Source of the DNA: Gemmatimonadota bacterium
GTDB taxonomy: Bacteria > Gemmatimonadota > Gemmatimonadetes > Palauibacterales > Palauibacteraceae
Assembly (NCBI GenBank): GCA_029288095.1
Contig: JARFPW010000053.1
Location: forward strand, 1-5,517
Direction: 5' to 3'
DNA length: 5,517 bases
The stretch's first letter is position 1. The number at the start of each line of letters is the position of its first letter. Made by a program: the position numbers and the translations under genes. Shown here one piece after another: positions 1 to 5,388 of this stretch. Below the pieces are notes generated by a model, which ran no database searches, had not been told where the DNA came from, and saw nothing but the letters and a program-made list of their open reading frames with translations.

Positions 1-217
1 GCTCGGGTCCATCAGCCATGATCGCGGCGTCGGCGGCTTCCTCCGCAGTCTCGAACACGTACCCGGTGAGCGCTGCCTCCGGGAACACCACCAGCCGGGA
101 GCCGTGCGCGGCGGAGGTCTCGGCCAGCTCACCACACACGAACTCGGTATTGGCAGCAGGGTCGGCGAGCTTGCAGTCGAACTGGACGCCGCAAGCGATG
201 AGCGGCTTGCCGGCCAC
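1..217 (-). CDS. Carbon-nitrogen hydrolase (nitrilase superfamily), N-terminal part, cut by window edge
   Basis: This is the first 72 codons of a nitrilase-superfamily enzyme; the rest lies beyond the left edge. Such enzymes hydrolyse non-peptide C-N bonds (amides, nitriles, N-carbamoyl compounds) in the cytoplasm with a Glu-Lys-Cys triad. The translation opens with a first beta strand (PLIACGVQFD, residues 5-14), then a helix, then LVVFPEAALTGYVF at 42-55. In that motif Glu47 matches the catalytic general base. The Lys and Cys of the triad are not in view, so substrate and activity cannot be judged. The start is taken as GTG at 217-215, the only plausible start close to the strand; it lies 4 bases after the stop of the small membrane-protein gene and has only a weak upstream purine stretch, so translation is probably coupled. 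Family placement is firm; the class within the superfamily is unknown. Confidence 0.9.
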   Translation of the reverse strand, partial: MAGKPLIACGVQFDCKLADPAANTEFVCGELAETSAAHGSRLVVFPEAALTGYVFETAEEAADAAIMADGPE

Positions 218-221
218 GGAG

Positions 222-419
222 TCAGTCGCCGCCGAAGATGGCGTAGAGCGCCAGGCCCGCTCCTACCACGAGTGCAGAGAGGGTGAGCGCGAGTCCGAGG
301 CGCCGACCCGTTTCGGCGCCCGGCAGCGAGCTTCCTTCGTCCCACGGTCGGGTGAACTCGCGGCGCACGACTCCGAGGTGCTCGCGAGCGACGTCCCGAA
401 CTTCGTTGATGGGGTCCAT
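222..419 (-). CDS. Small tail-anchored membrane protein, 65 aa, unknown function
   Basis: I do not recognise a family. The 65-residue protein has a charged, soluble N-terminal part of about 40 residues. A single hydrophobic segment at about 41-62 (LGLALTLSALVVGAGLALYA and on) follows two arginines, and the tail is GGD. That predicts a tail-anchored inner-membrane protein with the N-terminus inside the cell. The ATG at 419-417 follows an AGG-type ribosome site about 8 bases upstream. The gene starts 4 bases after the stop of the symporter gene and ends 4 bases before the nitrilase start, so it is almost certainly co-transcribed with both. The hydrophobic segment, ribosome site and tight packing support a real gene. 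A role as a small partner of the symporter is inference from position only. Confidence 0.75.
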   Translation of the reverse strand: MDPINEVRDVAREHLGVVRREFTRPWDEGSSLPGAETGRRLGLALTLSALVVGAGLALYAIFGGD

Positions 420-423
420 GCGA

Positions 424-1938
424 CTAACCTAGCAGTACGGGCACCACAACGGCGTAGGTGACCAACGTGATGAGCGCGATGCCGATGATGTTGAGCCACA
501 CGCCGGCGCGAGCCATCTGTGGCAGGGTGATGCGCTCCGAGCCGAACACCACGGCGTTGGGCGGAGTGGCGACCGGCAGCATGAACGCGCAACTCGCGGC
601 GATGGCGGCCGGGACGATGAGGACGAGTACCTCGACCCCGAGGGCCGGCGCCAGTCCCGCGAGAATCGGCAGGAAGGTAGCGGTCGTAGCCGTGTTGCTG
701 GTGAGCTCGGTGAGGAAGATGACGAGCGCGGCCACGACGGCGGTCAGCACGAGCGGCGGCACACCTGCCAGCCCGCCCACCTGGGTCCCGAGGAAAGCAC
801 CGAGCCCCGTGTGCTCGATCGCGCCAGCCAGCGACAGCCCGCCGCCGAACAGCACGAGAATCCCCCAGGGAAGCTTTACGGCAGTGGGCCAATCCAGCGC
901 GTACACACCCCGACGCCAGTCGACCGGCGTCGCGAACAGCACGAGCGCGGCTGCGATTGCGATCCCCGTATCCGAGAGCCCGGCCAGGGGCCGTATGCCT
1001 CCAACCTCGAGGGTCACCAGGACGGGGCGAAGCAGCCATGCCACGGCGGTTACGAGGAAGACGGCGGCTGTGATGCGCTCCCCGCGGGTAAACCGCCCGA
1101 GGGCCGCGTGCACCTCCGCGACCCGTTCCTCCACCCCGGCAAGTGGTTGTTCGCCGACGGGATGCAGCACATGCGTCAGGAGCCACCAGGTGACCGGCAG
1201 AAACAGGGCGACGAACGGGATGCCCACGGCCATCCAGCGGACGAAGGAGATCTCCTGGCCGAGGTGGCTCTGGACGTAGGACGCGAGGAACAGGTTGGGC
1301 GGTGTTCCTATGAGCGTGCCGACGCCACCGATCGACGCCGCATAGGCAATCCCGAGCAGCAGGCATACGGAGAACCCGGGAATCGCTCGATCGCCGGGGT
1401 CGTGACCGGCCTCGGCTACGTGAATCACGCTGACGGCGATCGGGAGCATCATCACGGCGGTCGCTGTGTTCGACACCCACATGCTCAAACCCGCCGTCAC
1501 CGCCATGAACCCGGCCACGATGTATCTGGGCCGTGCACCGACGAACCGCAGCGTAGACAGAGCCACCCGCCTGTCGAATCCCCAGCGTTGCATGGTGAGC
1601 GCGAGCAGAAAACCGCCCATGAACAGGAAGATCAGCGGATGACCGTAGGGGGAAGCCGCCTCCAGGACGGTCCGCGCGCCGGTCAGGGGTAGCAGTGCCA
1701 GCGGCAGCAGCGCCGTCGCGTAAATCGAGATGGCCTCGGTGAGCCACCAGGCCGCCATCCATACTCCGACACCGGCCGCGGCGCGTGCCGCTTGGGCCAG
1801 CATGACCTGCTCACCGCCGATATCGGCGTAAACGTCGGGAAGCAGAAGGACGGTCACCAGGCCAAGCACCGGACCTGCGACGAGGCCGACTTTCGCGCGG
1901 CGAGTTGCGCCCGGCGGCTGCCGCTCGTCGAACTCGAT
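424..1938 (-). CDS. SLC13/DASS family sodium-coupled anion (dicarboxylate-type) symporter
   Basis: A polytopic inner-membrane carrier of the divalent-anion:sodium symporter family, which takes up C4 dicarboxylates, citrate or sulfate with Na+. Two inverted halves each carry the family's SNT sodium/substrate motif. Numbered from the conservative GTG start at 1869-1867 (481 aa), these are VSNTATA at 132-138 with IGTPPN at 187-192, and TSNTATTATFLP at 390-401 with VATPPNAVVFGS at 433-444. The SNT pairs resemble dicarboxylate carriers such as VcINDY, but the substrate is not provable here. The start is drawn at ATC 1938-1936, giving 504 aa: GGGAGG lies six bases upstream, and the added residues (RRAKVGLVAGPV) fit the usual family N-terminus, which the GTG start would truncate. 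No ATG, GTG, TTG or CTG occurs in frame between the upstream TGA at 1968-1966 and that GTG. The ATC could be a real rare start or a base error. The gene follows the reductase by 27 bases. Family call very sure; exact start uncertain. Confidence 0.94.
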   Translation of the reverse strand: MEFDERQPPGATRRAKVGLVAGPVLGLVTVLLLPDVYADIGGEQVMLAQAARAAAGVGVWMAAWWLTEAISIYATALLPLALLPLTGARTVLEAASPYGHPLIFLFMGGFLLALTMQRWGFDRRVALSTLRFVGARPRYIVAGFMAVTAGLSMWVSNTATAVMMLPIAVSVIHVAEAGHDPGDRAIPGFSVCLLLGIAYAASIGGVGTLIGTPPNLFLASYVQSHLGQEISFVRWMAVGIPFVALFLPVTWWLLTHVLHPVGEQPLAGVEERVAEVHAALGRFTRGERITAAVFLVTAVAWLLRPVLVTLEVGGIRPLAGLSDTGIAIAAALVLFATPVDWRRGVYALDWPTAVKLPWGILVLFGGGLSLAGAIEHTGLGAFLGTQVGGLAGVPPLVLTAVVAALVIFLTELTSNTATTATFLPILAGLAPALGVEVLVLIVPAAIAASCAFMLPVATPPNAVVFGSERITLPQMARAGVWLNIIGIALITLVTYAVVVPVLLG

Positions 1939-1944
1939 GACGCG

Positions 1945-1950
1945 CCTCCC
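1945..1950 (-). promoter_or_regulatory. Strong Shine-Dalgarno (GGGAGG) for the symporter gene
   Basis: The minus strand reads GGGAGG here, followed by six bases (CGCGTC) and then ATC at 1938-1936. It is one of the best Shine-Dalgarno matches in the window, yet no ATG, GTG or TTG in any frame lies at a usable distance. The next in-frame standard start, the GTG at 1869, is about 75 bases further on with only a weak AGG of its own. This site is the main reason to place the symporter start at the ATC. Confidence 0.6.
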
Positions 1951-1965
1951 TTCAGATCGCGCGTG

Positions 1966-2769
1966 TCACGAAGGCATGGATCCCACGAAGTCTTCCCCGC
2001 CATCCACCCGCAGTGTGTTTCCCGTCATCCAATCGGTACCCCTATCACACAGCGCCACCAGGCAACGGGCGACATCCTCCGGTGTCGTCAGACGCCCGTA
2101 AGGATTCTGTCGCTTGGCTTCCTCGATCATGTACTCAGCACCCGGGATCTTTCGCAGTGCAGGTGTGTCAGTGACTCCGGCCCGGACCGCGTTCGCCGTG
2201 ATGGCGTGCGGCGCCAACTCCAGGGCGAGCTGTCGACAATGTGACTCGAGCGCCGCCTTGGCGGCCGACACGGCTCCGTACGACGGAATGACCCGATCGC
2301 CCCCGGAACTCGTCATCGCGAACACGCGGCCGCCCTCGCCCATCAGGCCTCGCGACACCAGTCCCTGCGTCCAGTAGATCAGCGAATGAGCCATGACCGT
2401 GAGCGTCATGTCCATCTGATCCTGGGTCATCGACTCGGACGGATCCTCCGTGACGAACGGGCGCAGGGTACCGAAGGCCAGTGAGTGCAGGAGTACGCGC
2501 ACCGCACCGGGATGGCGGTCGGCAGAGAGTTCGTCCAGCAGTTCGTCCCGCTTCTCGGGACTCGCCGCGTTGATGTTTCGGAAGTCAGCCCGGACTCCGA
2601 GCGCTTCTACCTGCGCCTGCAGCTCCTCGACCCGCGCGAGTCCAGCGCGGCGGTCGAGATGGACGCCGACGACGTCATAGCCCGCTCGCGCGAACTCCAG
2701 TGACGCGGCTTCGCCGAATCCACTGGATGCACCGAGGATGACGACGCACTGTCTTTCGGAATCGCCCAC
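1966..2769 (-). CDS. Enoyl-ACP-reductase-like short-chain dehydrogenase/reductase
   Basis: A 267-residue cytosolic SDR-fold NAD(P)H oxidoreductase, normal in length for the family. The cofactor loop is GASSGFG at 13-19, and Arg40-Arg41 after the second strand hint at NADPH. HSLAFG at 95-100 matches the HSIGFA-type strand of FabI enoyl-ACP reductases. The active site is Tyr164-x6-Lys171, the enoyl-reductase spacing rather than the Tyr-x3-Lys of ordinary SDRs, and RVIPSYG before it also resembles FabI. Where FabI has a second tyrosine ten residues before the catalytic one, this protein has Ser154, as in FabL. TDTPALRKIPG at 200-210 fits the substrate-binding loop and VDGG at 255-258 closes the fold. 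The likely role is the last reduction in fatty-acid elongation, but a related role on other enoyl or polyketide substrates is possible. The GTG start has GGAGG four bases upstream. The symporter gene follows. Confidence 0.88.
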   Translation of the reverse strand: MGDSERQCVVILGASSGFGEAASLEFARAGYDVVGVHLDRRAGLARVEELQAQVEALGVRADFRNINAASPEKRDELLDELSADRHPGAVRVLLHSLAFGTLRPFVTEDPSESMTQDQMDMTLTVMAHSLIYWTQGLVSRGLMGEGGRVFAMTSSGGDRVIPSYGAVSAAKAALESHCRQLALELAPHAITANAVRAGVTDTPALRKIPGAEYMIEEAKRQNPYGRLTTPEDVARCLVALCDRGTDWMTGNTLRVDGGEDFVGSMPS

Positions 2770-2773
2770 CGTA

Positions 2774-2778
2774 CCTCC
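2774..2778 (-). promoter_or_regulatory. Ribosome binding site (GGAGG) of the reductase gene
   Basis: GGAGG on the minus strand is followed by TACG and then the GTG start at 2769-2767. It decides in favour of this GTG as the start, since there is no other suitable start nearby. The first residues after it lead directly into the first Rossmann strand (QCVVILGASS). Confidence 0.75.
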
Positions 2779-2847
2779 GTCGGATCGGGTCAGGTGTGTG
2801 AGGCGATACTAAGAGGGGATGGGTGCGGCGACTAGAAGCGGAAAGGT

Positions 2848-2878
2848 CGGCACCCCTCCCGGATCGAGAGGGGTGCCG
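2848..2878 (-). terminator. 11-bp perfect hairpin after the Spy-like gene, probable terminator
   Basis: Arms 2848-2858 (CGGCACCCCTC) and 2868-2878 (GAGGGGTGCCG) are exact inverted complements around a 9-base loop. The hairpin begins 15 bases after the stop of the Spy-like gene in the direction of transcription. The downstream side reads ACCTTTCC, so the T-run expected of an intrinsic terminator is poor. It may be a weak terminator, a processing or stability hairpin, or partial attenuation before the reductase gene. Confidence 0.55.
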
Positions 2879-2893
2879 TGTTGCGGGAACCGA

Positions 2894-3442
2894 CTAGCGT
2901 CCCTGAACTCCCGACCGGGACCGACGGCCCTGGCGGTTGCCGCGACGCATCTGCCCGCGAGAACCGCGCTGTGCCATCCCCCGGCGCAGCATCGCACGCT
3001 GTTCCGGTTCGAGGATCTCCTCGAGCTGGGCGTGAAGTCCCTCGGTCGCGCCGGACAGCTGCTCGTGCACGCCCTGCATGGCGGTGTGAGCGGCTTCACG
3101 CGTCAACGTCCCGTCACGCACGCCTTCGCGAACCGTGGTCATCTGATCGCGGATCGGTCCCAGGGCTGACGCTGCTTCCTCCCGCAAGTCGCCCAGGGCC
3201 GACATCTGACCGTCGGTCAGGCTCAACTCGTGCTGACGGTCCATCAGTTGGCCGATCGTCCGGTCGAACATGAGGTGCGCTCCGGCGCGCTGACGCATCT
3301 CGCCGCGCTGCGCGTGCTGCCGCATTTGGGCTCGCGGGGCGCGCTGCCTCATCTGTGCTTCGTCTTCCTCTTCCTGCGCAATCGCCTGTGGGGCGGCCAG
3401 CAGCGCGAGTCCGGCTGCCAGCACCATCGCTCTTCCAATCAT
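2894..3442 (-). CDS. Spy/CpxP-like LTXXQ periplasmic protein with MRQ repeats
   Basis: A 182-residue exported protein. Residues 1-23 form a signal peptide (MIGRAMVLAAGLALLAAPQA, then IAQ) with a likely AIA-Q or AQ-E cleavage site. An acidic patch EEEDE follows, then three 9-residue repeats at 29-55 (AQMRQRAPR, AQMRQHAQR, GEMRQRAGA). The rest is mostly helical and carries LSLTDGQ at 73-79 and LEPEQ at 144-148, matching the LTXXQ motif of the Spy/CpxP/heavy-metal-resistance family. The last 25 residues are very basic and rich in Arg and Gly. Known members are periplasmic chaperones or metal/envelope-stress sensors; that role here is inference. The start is ATG at 3442-3440, with GAGGG 8 bases upstream and the signal peptide at residue 1. 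A start at 3532 would bury the signal peptide and has no ribosome site. It is followed by a hairpin and lies 117 bases after the antiporter gene, so it may have its own promoter. Confidence 0.85.
   Translation of the reverse strand: MIGRAMVLAAGLALLAAPQAIAQEEEDEAQMRQRAPRAQMRQHAQRGEMRQRAGAHLMFDRTIGQLMDRQHELSLTDGQMSALGDLREEAASALGPIRDQMTTVREGVRDGTLTREAAHTAMQGVHEQLSGATEGLHAQLEEILEPEQRAMLRRGMAQRGSRGQMRRGNRQGRRSRSGVQGR
3278..3358 (-). repeat. Three tandem 27-base repeats encoding xxMRQ(R/H)Axx
   Basis: Within the Spy-like gene, three consecutive 27-base units encode AQMRQRAPR, AQMRQHAQR and GEMRQRAGA. The Met-Arg-Gln core and the following Ala are constant. At the DNA level the units are diverged, so this is an old in-frame duplication rather than a fresh slippage event. 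The segment lies just after the mature N-terminus. Confidence 0.8.
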
Positions 3443-3450
3443 CGTCGTAT

Positions 3451-3455
3451 CCCTC
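3451..3455 (-). promoter_or_regulatory. Ribosome binding site (GAGGG) of the Spy-like gene
   Basis: GAGGG on the minus strand is followed by ATACGACG (8 bases) and then ATG at 3442-3440. It supports the short form of the protein, beginning at the signal peptide, over the longer reading frame that opens at 3532. Confidence 0.7.
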
Positions 3456-3515
3456 GTTGATCTTTGTTTTCTCGCGCTACCGCTGGTGCGCTGCGTTCTC
3501 AACAGGTTCGACGCC

Positions 3516-3563
3516 GTGACCCGGCGATCCATTCCATCGCCACTTTCGGGCGTGCCGGGTCAC
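3516..3563 (-). other. Overlapping inverted repeats across the end of the antiporter gene
   Basis: Arms 3516-3525 (GTGACCCGGC) and 3554-3563 (GCCGGGTCAC) are exact complements over 10 bp with a 28-base loop. The antiporter stop codon (3562-3560) lies inside one arm. A second, smaller hairpin, 3523-3528 (GGCGAT) with 3536-3541 (ATCGCC), uses three bases of the first, so the two cannot form fully together. No T-run follows on the minus strand. This may be a weak terminator or 3'-end protecting structure for the antiporter transcript, or an attenuator before the Spy-like gene. Confidence 0.45.
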
Positions 3564-5080
3564 ACGACGAACAGGGCGATGAGCGTGTAGCCTATGGCCG
3601 CGAGCGACGCCGCCGTCAGCGCGGGTGGAAGCTGCGTGAGCACATGGTCCATCAAATCGCACCCGGAGACGAGCGAAGACAGGATCGTCGTATCCGAGAT
3701 CGGCGAGCACTGGTCCCCGAATACGGATCCGCCGGTCACTGCGCCGAAGCACAGTGTAAGAAACAGCGGATCGGGCATGACGGCCCACGCCAGCGGCATC
3801 GAGACGGGAAACAGGACGGCATATGTCCCCCAGGAGGTTCCCGTCGAGAACGCGACGAACATCGACATGAACAGAAGCGTCGCCGGCAGCACGAATGGCG
3901 GGATCCACGACCCCACGGTCTCGACGACGTACGGTGCCGTCCCCACCGCGTCCGCCACCGACTTCAGCGTGACTGCCAGCGCCAGGACGACCGCGCCGAT
4001 CGTGACGCCTTTGCATCCGGTGATGAAACCCTCCATCGCTACACGGAGTGACATCCCGCGCGCCAGCGCGATCCCGATAGCGCCGAGCACGGAGAGCACG
4101 AATGCCTCGGCTATCGGCAACAGCGGGTCCGTCCTTCCCTGAATGTAGAACGTGATTACGAACGGAATGATCGCCACCCCGAGCAGAATCCCCATGGGTC
4201 CGAAGAAGTCCACGAGAGACGGTTCGTAGTCCTCCGGTGTCTCGATCTTCGTGAGCTCCTCGGCCGACATCGGCTCCGCGCCCGGCCGATCGAGGACCCC
4301 CGTGTCCCGCGCCCGCCGCATCGCCGTGAGCATGCGCCGGAACCTCGCAGCAGGCCCCCTGTCGAATGCGAACAGCAGGGTAAACAGCACCGCGAAAATG
4401 GCGTAGAAGTTGAATGGAAGCGCCTTGAAGAAGAACGTCGTCCCCGCGGCAGTGTCCGGGATGATAGGCACAGTTCCCGCCACGAGGCCGCCCACGTAGA
4501 TCGGCCATACGTTGAACGGGATGATCGTCGCCGCCGGTGAGCCGGTGGAGTCCACAACGTAGGCCAGCTCCTCGTGCGCCACCCGGTTCGCGTCCGACAC
4601 CGGCCGCACCGTGGCTCCGGTCAAGACCGTGCTGATCGAGCCACCCTGGTGAAACACCAGTCCCATGAACCAGCAGAACAGTTTCGCCGTCTGCGGCCCG
4701 CGGACCATTCTCGCCCCAGCCCAGTTCGCGAACTTCACCGCGCCCCCGGTGCGCGTCCACATGCCCACGAGCCCCCCCAGCGCCCACAGGTAGACGAGCA
4801 GGATCAGACCGTACCCCGGAGAGCCGATCGACGGGACGAGAAACTCCTGGACGACGTTGAGCTTGCCGCTGATGACGCCGCCGAGGACGATGCCGATGAA
4901 CAGGGCGGAGATTACTTCGCGCAGCGCGAACGCGAGCACGAGTGCGACGACGGGAGGCACAACGGACCAGAATCCGTAGTGCTCTCCATTTGTGGGAAAG
5001 TTTCCCGCGAATACGACGGCGGCCACGATCAGCGCGGCGGCGACGATCAGGCCACCCCAGCGAATGCGCCGCGGCGTCAT
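3560..5080 (-). CDS. nhaC: NhaC-family sodium/proton antiporter
   Basis: A 506-residue polytopic inner-membrane protein of the NhaC family, which exchanges cytoplasmic Na+ for external H+; some relatives exchange organic acids instead. Diagnostic stretches are REVISALFIGIVLGG at 54-68, SDANRVAHEELAYVVDSTGS at 162-181, FSTGTSWGTY at 411-420, and GGSVFGDQCSPISDTTILSS at 450-469, the family hallmark with the GDxxSPxSDTT core. A charged cytoplasmic loop at about 240-290 divides the two hydrophobic halves. Length is normal and no key motif is missing. The ATG at 5080-5078 overlaps the TGA of the upstream small gene as ATGA and has only a weak GAAGA site, so it probably depends on translational coupling. 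Which ions are carried cannot be read from sequence. The family call is very sure; the symbol refers to the family, not to proven orthology. Confidence 0.93.
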   Translation of the reverse strand: MTPRRIRWGGLIVAAALIVAAVVFAGNFPTNGEHYGFWSVVPPVVALVLAFALREVISALFIGIVLGGVISGKLNVVQEFLVPSIGSPGYGLILLVYLWALGGLVGMWTRTGGAVKFANWAGARMVRGPQTAKLFCWFMGLVFHQGGSISTVLTGATVRPVSDANRVAHEELAYVVDSTGSPAATIIPFNVWPIYVGGLVAGTVPIIPDTAAGTTFFFKALPFNFYAIFAVLFTLLFAFDRGPAARFRRMLTAMRRARDTGVLDRPGAEPMSAEELTKIETPEDYEPSLVDFFGPMGILLGVAIIPFVITFYIQGRTDPLLPIAEAFVLSVLGAIGIALARGMSLRVAMEGFITGCKGVTIGAVVLALAVTLKSVADAVGTAPYVVETVGSWIPPFVLPATLLFMSMFVAFSTGTSWGTYAVLFPVSMPLAWAVMPDPLFLTLCFGAVTGGSVFGDQCSPISDTTILSSLVSGCDLMDHVLTQLPPALTAASLAAIGYTLIALFVV

Positions 5081-5388
5081 TCTTCGAGAGTGGCCGGCGG
5101 GAGTTGGTCGGCGCCGCTGCGATCCTCGAGCAGGCGCTCGTTGAAGTCGGTCCGTTGCTCGAGATCTTCCAGCTGTCGGCGGACGGCCGACAACTCGGCG
5201 GTCAACTCTTCGAGGCGACCCACGAGCAGTCCATCGTCGTCACCGTGCGGCGTGGCCTCCAGCCGCCGGGTGCGGGACATCATCCAGACCATCCAGCCGC
5301 TGAGCAGGCCGGAACCCGCGACGGCGACGATGAGAATGAGGATCAAGGCAAGACTGATCACGATGAACTCCGGGCTCCGGACGGTCAT
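5077..5388 (-). CDS. Small membrane protein with coiled coil, PspB-like architecture
   Basis: A 103-residue protein. Residues 8-36 are hydrophobic (FIVISLALILILIVAVAGSG and on), followed by SRTRR, which suggests a cytoplasmic C-terminus. Residues 53-88 form a likely coiled coil (GRLEELTAELSAVRRQLEDL, then EQRTDFNERLLEDR). This layout, and the ERLLEDR-like end, resemble PspB, the phage-shock membrane protein that senses envelope or proton-motive-force stress with PspC. The resemblance is in architecture, so homology is unproven and no symbol is given. The start is ATG at 5388-5386, immediately before the membrane segment. A GTG at 5496 in the same frame would add 36 residues rich in Arg and His that look non-coding. 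No clear ribosome site precedes the ATG. The stop overlaps the antiporter start (ATGA), so the two are coupled, and this protein may be a partner or regulator of the antiporter. Confidence 0.78.
   Translation of the reverse strand: MTVRSPEFIVISLALILILIVAVAGSGLLSGWMVWMMSRTRRLEATPHGDDDGLLVGRLEELTAELSAVRRQLEDLEQRTDFNERLLEDRSGADQLPPATLEE

Noticed and set aside
458..1692. Long plus-strand reading frames opposite the symporter gene
   Set aside because: They are antisense shadows of a clear SLC13 gene, rich in Arg, Pro, Ser and Gly with no family motifs, as expected from a G+C-rich reverse strand.
263..1762. 499-codon minus-strand frame overlapping the symporter
   Set aside because: It is a frame-shifted shadow extending across three genes, with Arg-rich low-complexity content and no hydrophobic segments. 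The symporter frame carries all the motifs.
2806..2811. TAGTAT as a -10 box for the reductase gene
   Set aside because: It matches four of six bases and is well placed, but no -35 box is found at 16-18 bases, so a promoter cannot be supported.
3474..3502. TTGAGA ... TAGCGC as a sigma-70 promoter for the Spy-like gene
   Set aside because: The -35 box and 17-base spacing are fair, but the -10 matches only the first two bases of the consensus.
3443..3532. Thirty-codon N-terminal extension of the Spy-like protein from an ATG at 3532
   Set aside because: It has no ribosome site, would place 30 polar residues before the signal peptide, and overlaps the inverted repeats. The ATG at 3442 has a good site.
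3477..4787. 436-codon minus-strand frame overlapping the antiporter
   Set aside because: Same strand but a different frame from the NhaC gene; the translation is rich in Arg, Gly and His without motifs. NhaC signatures are intact in the other frame.
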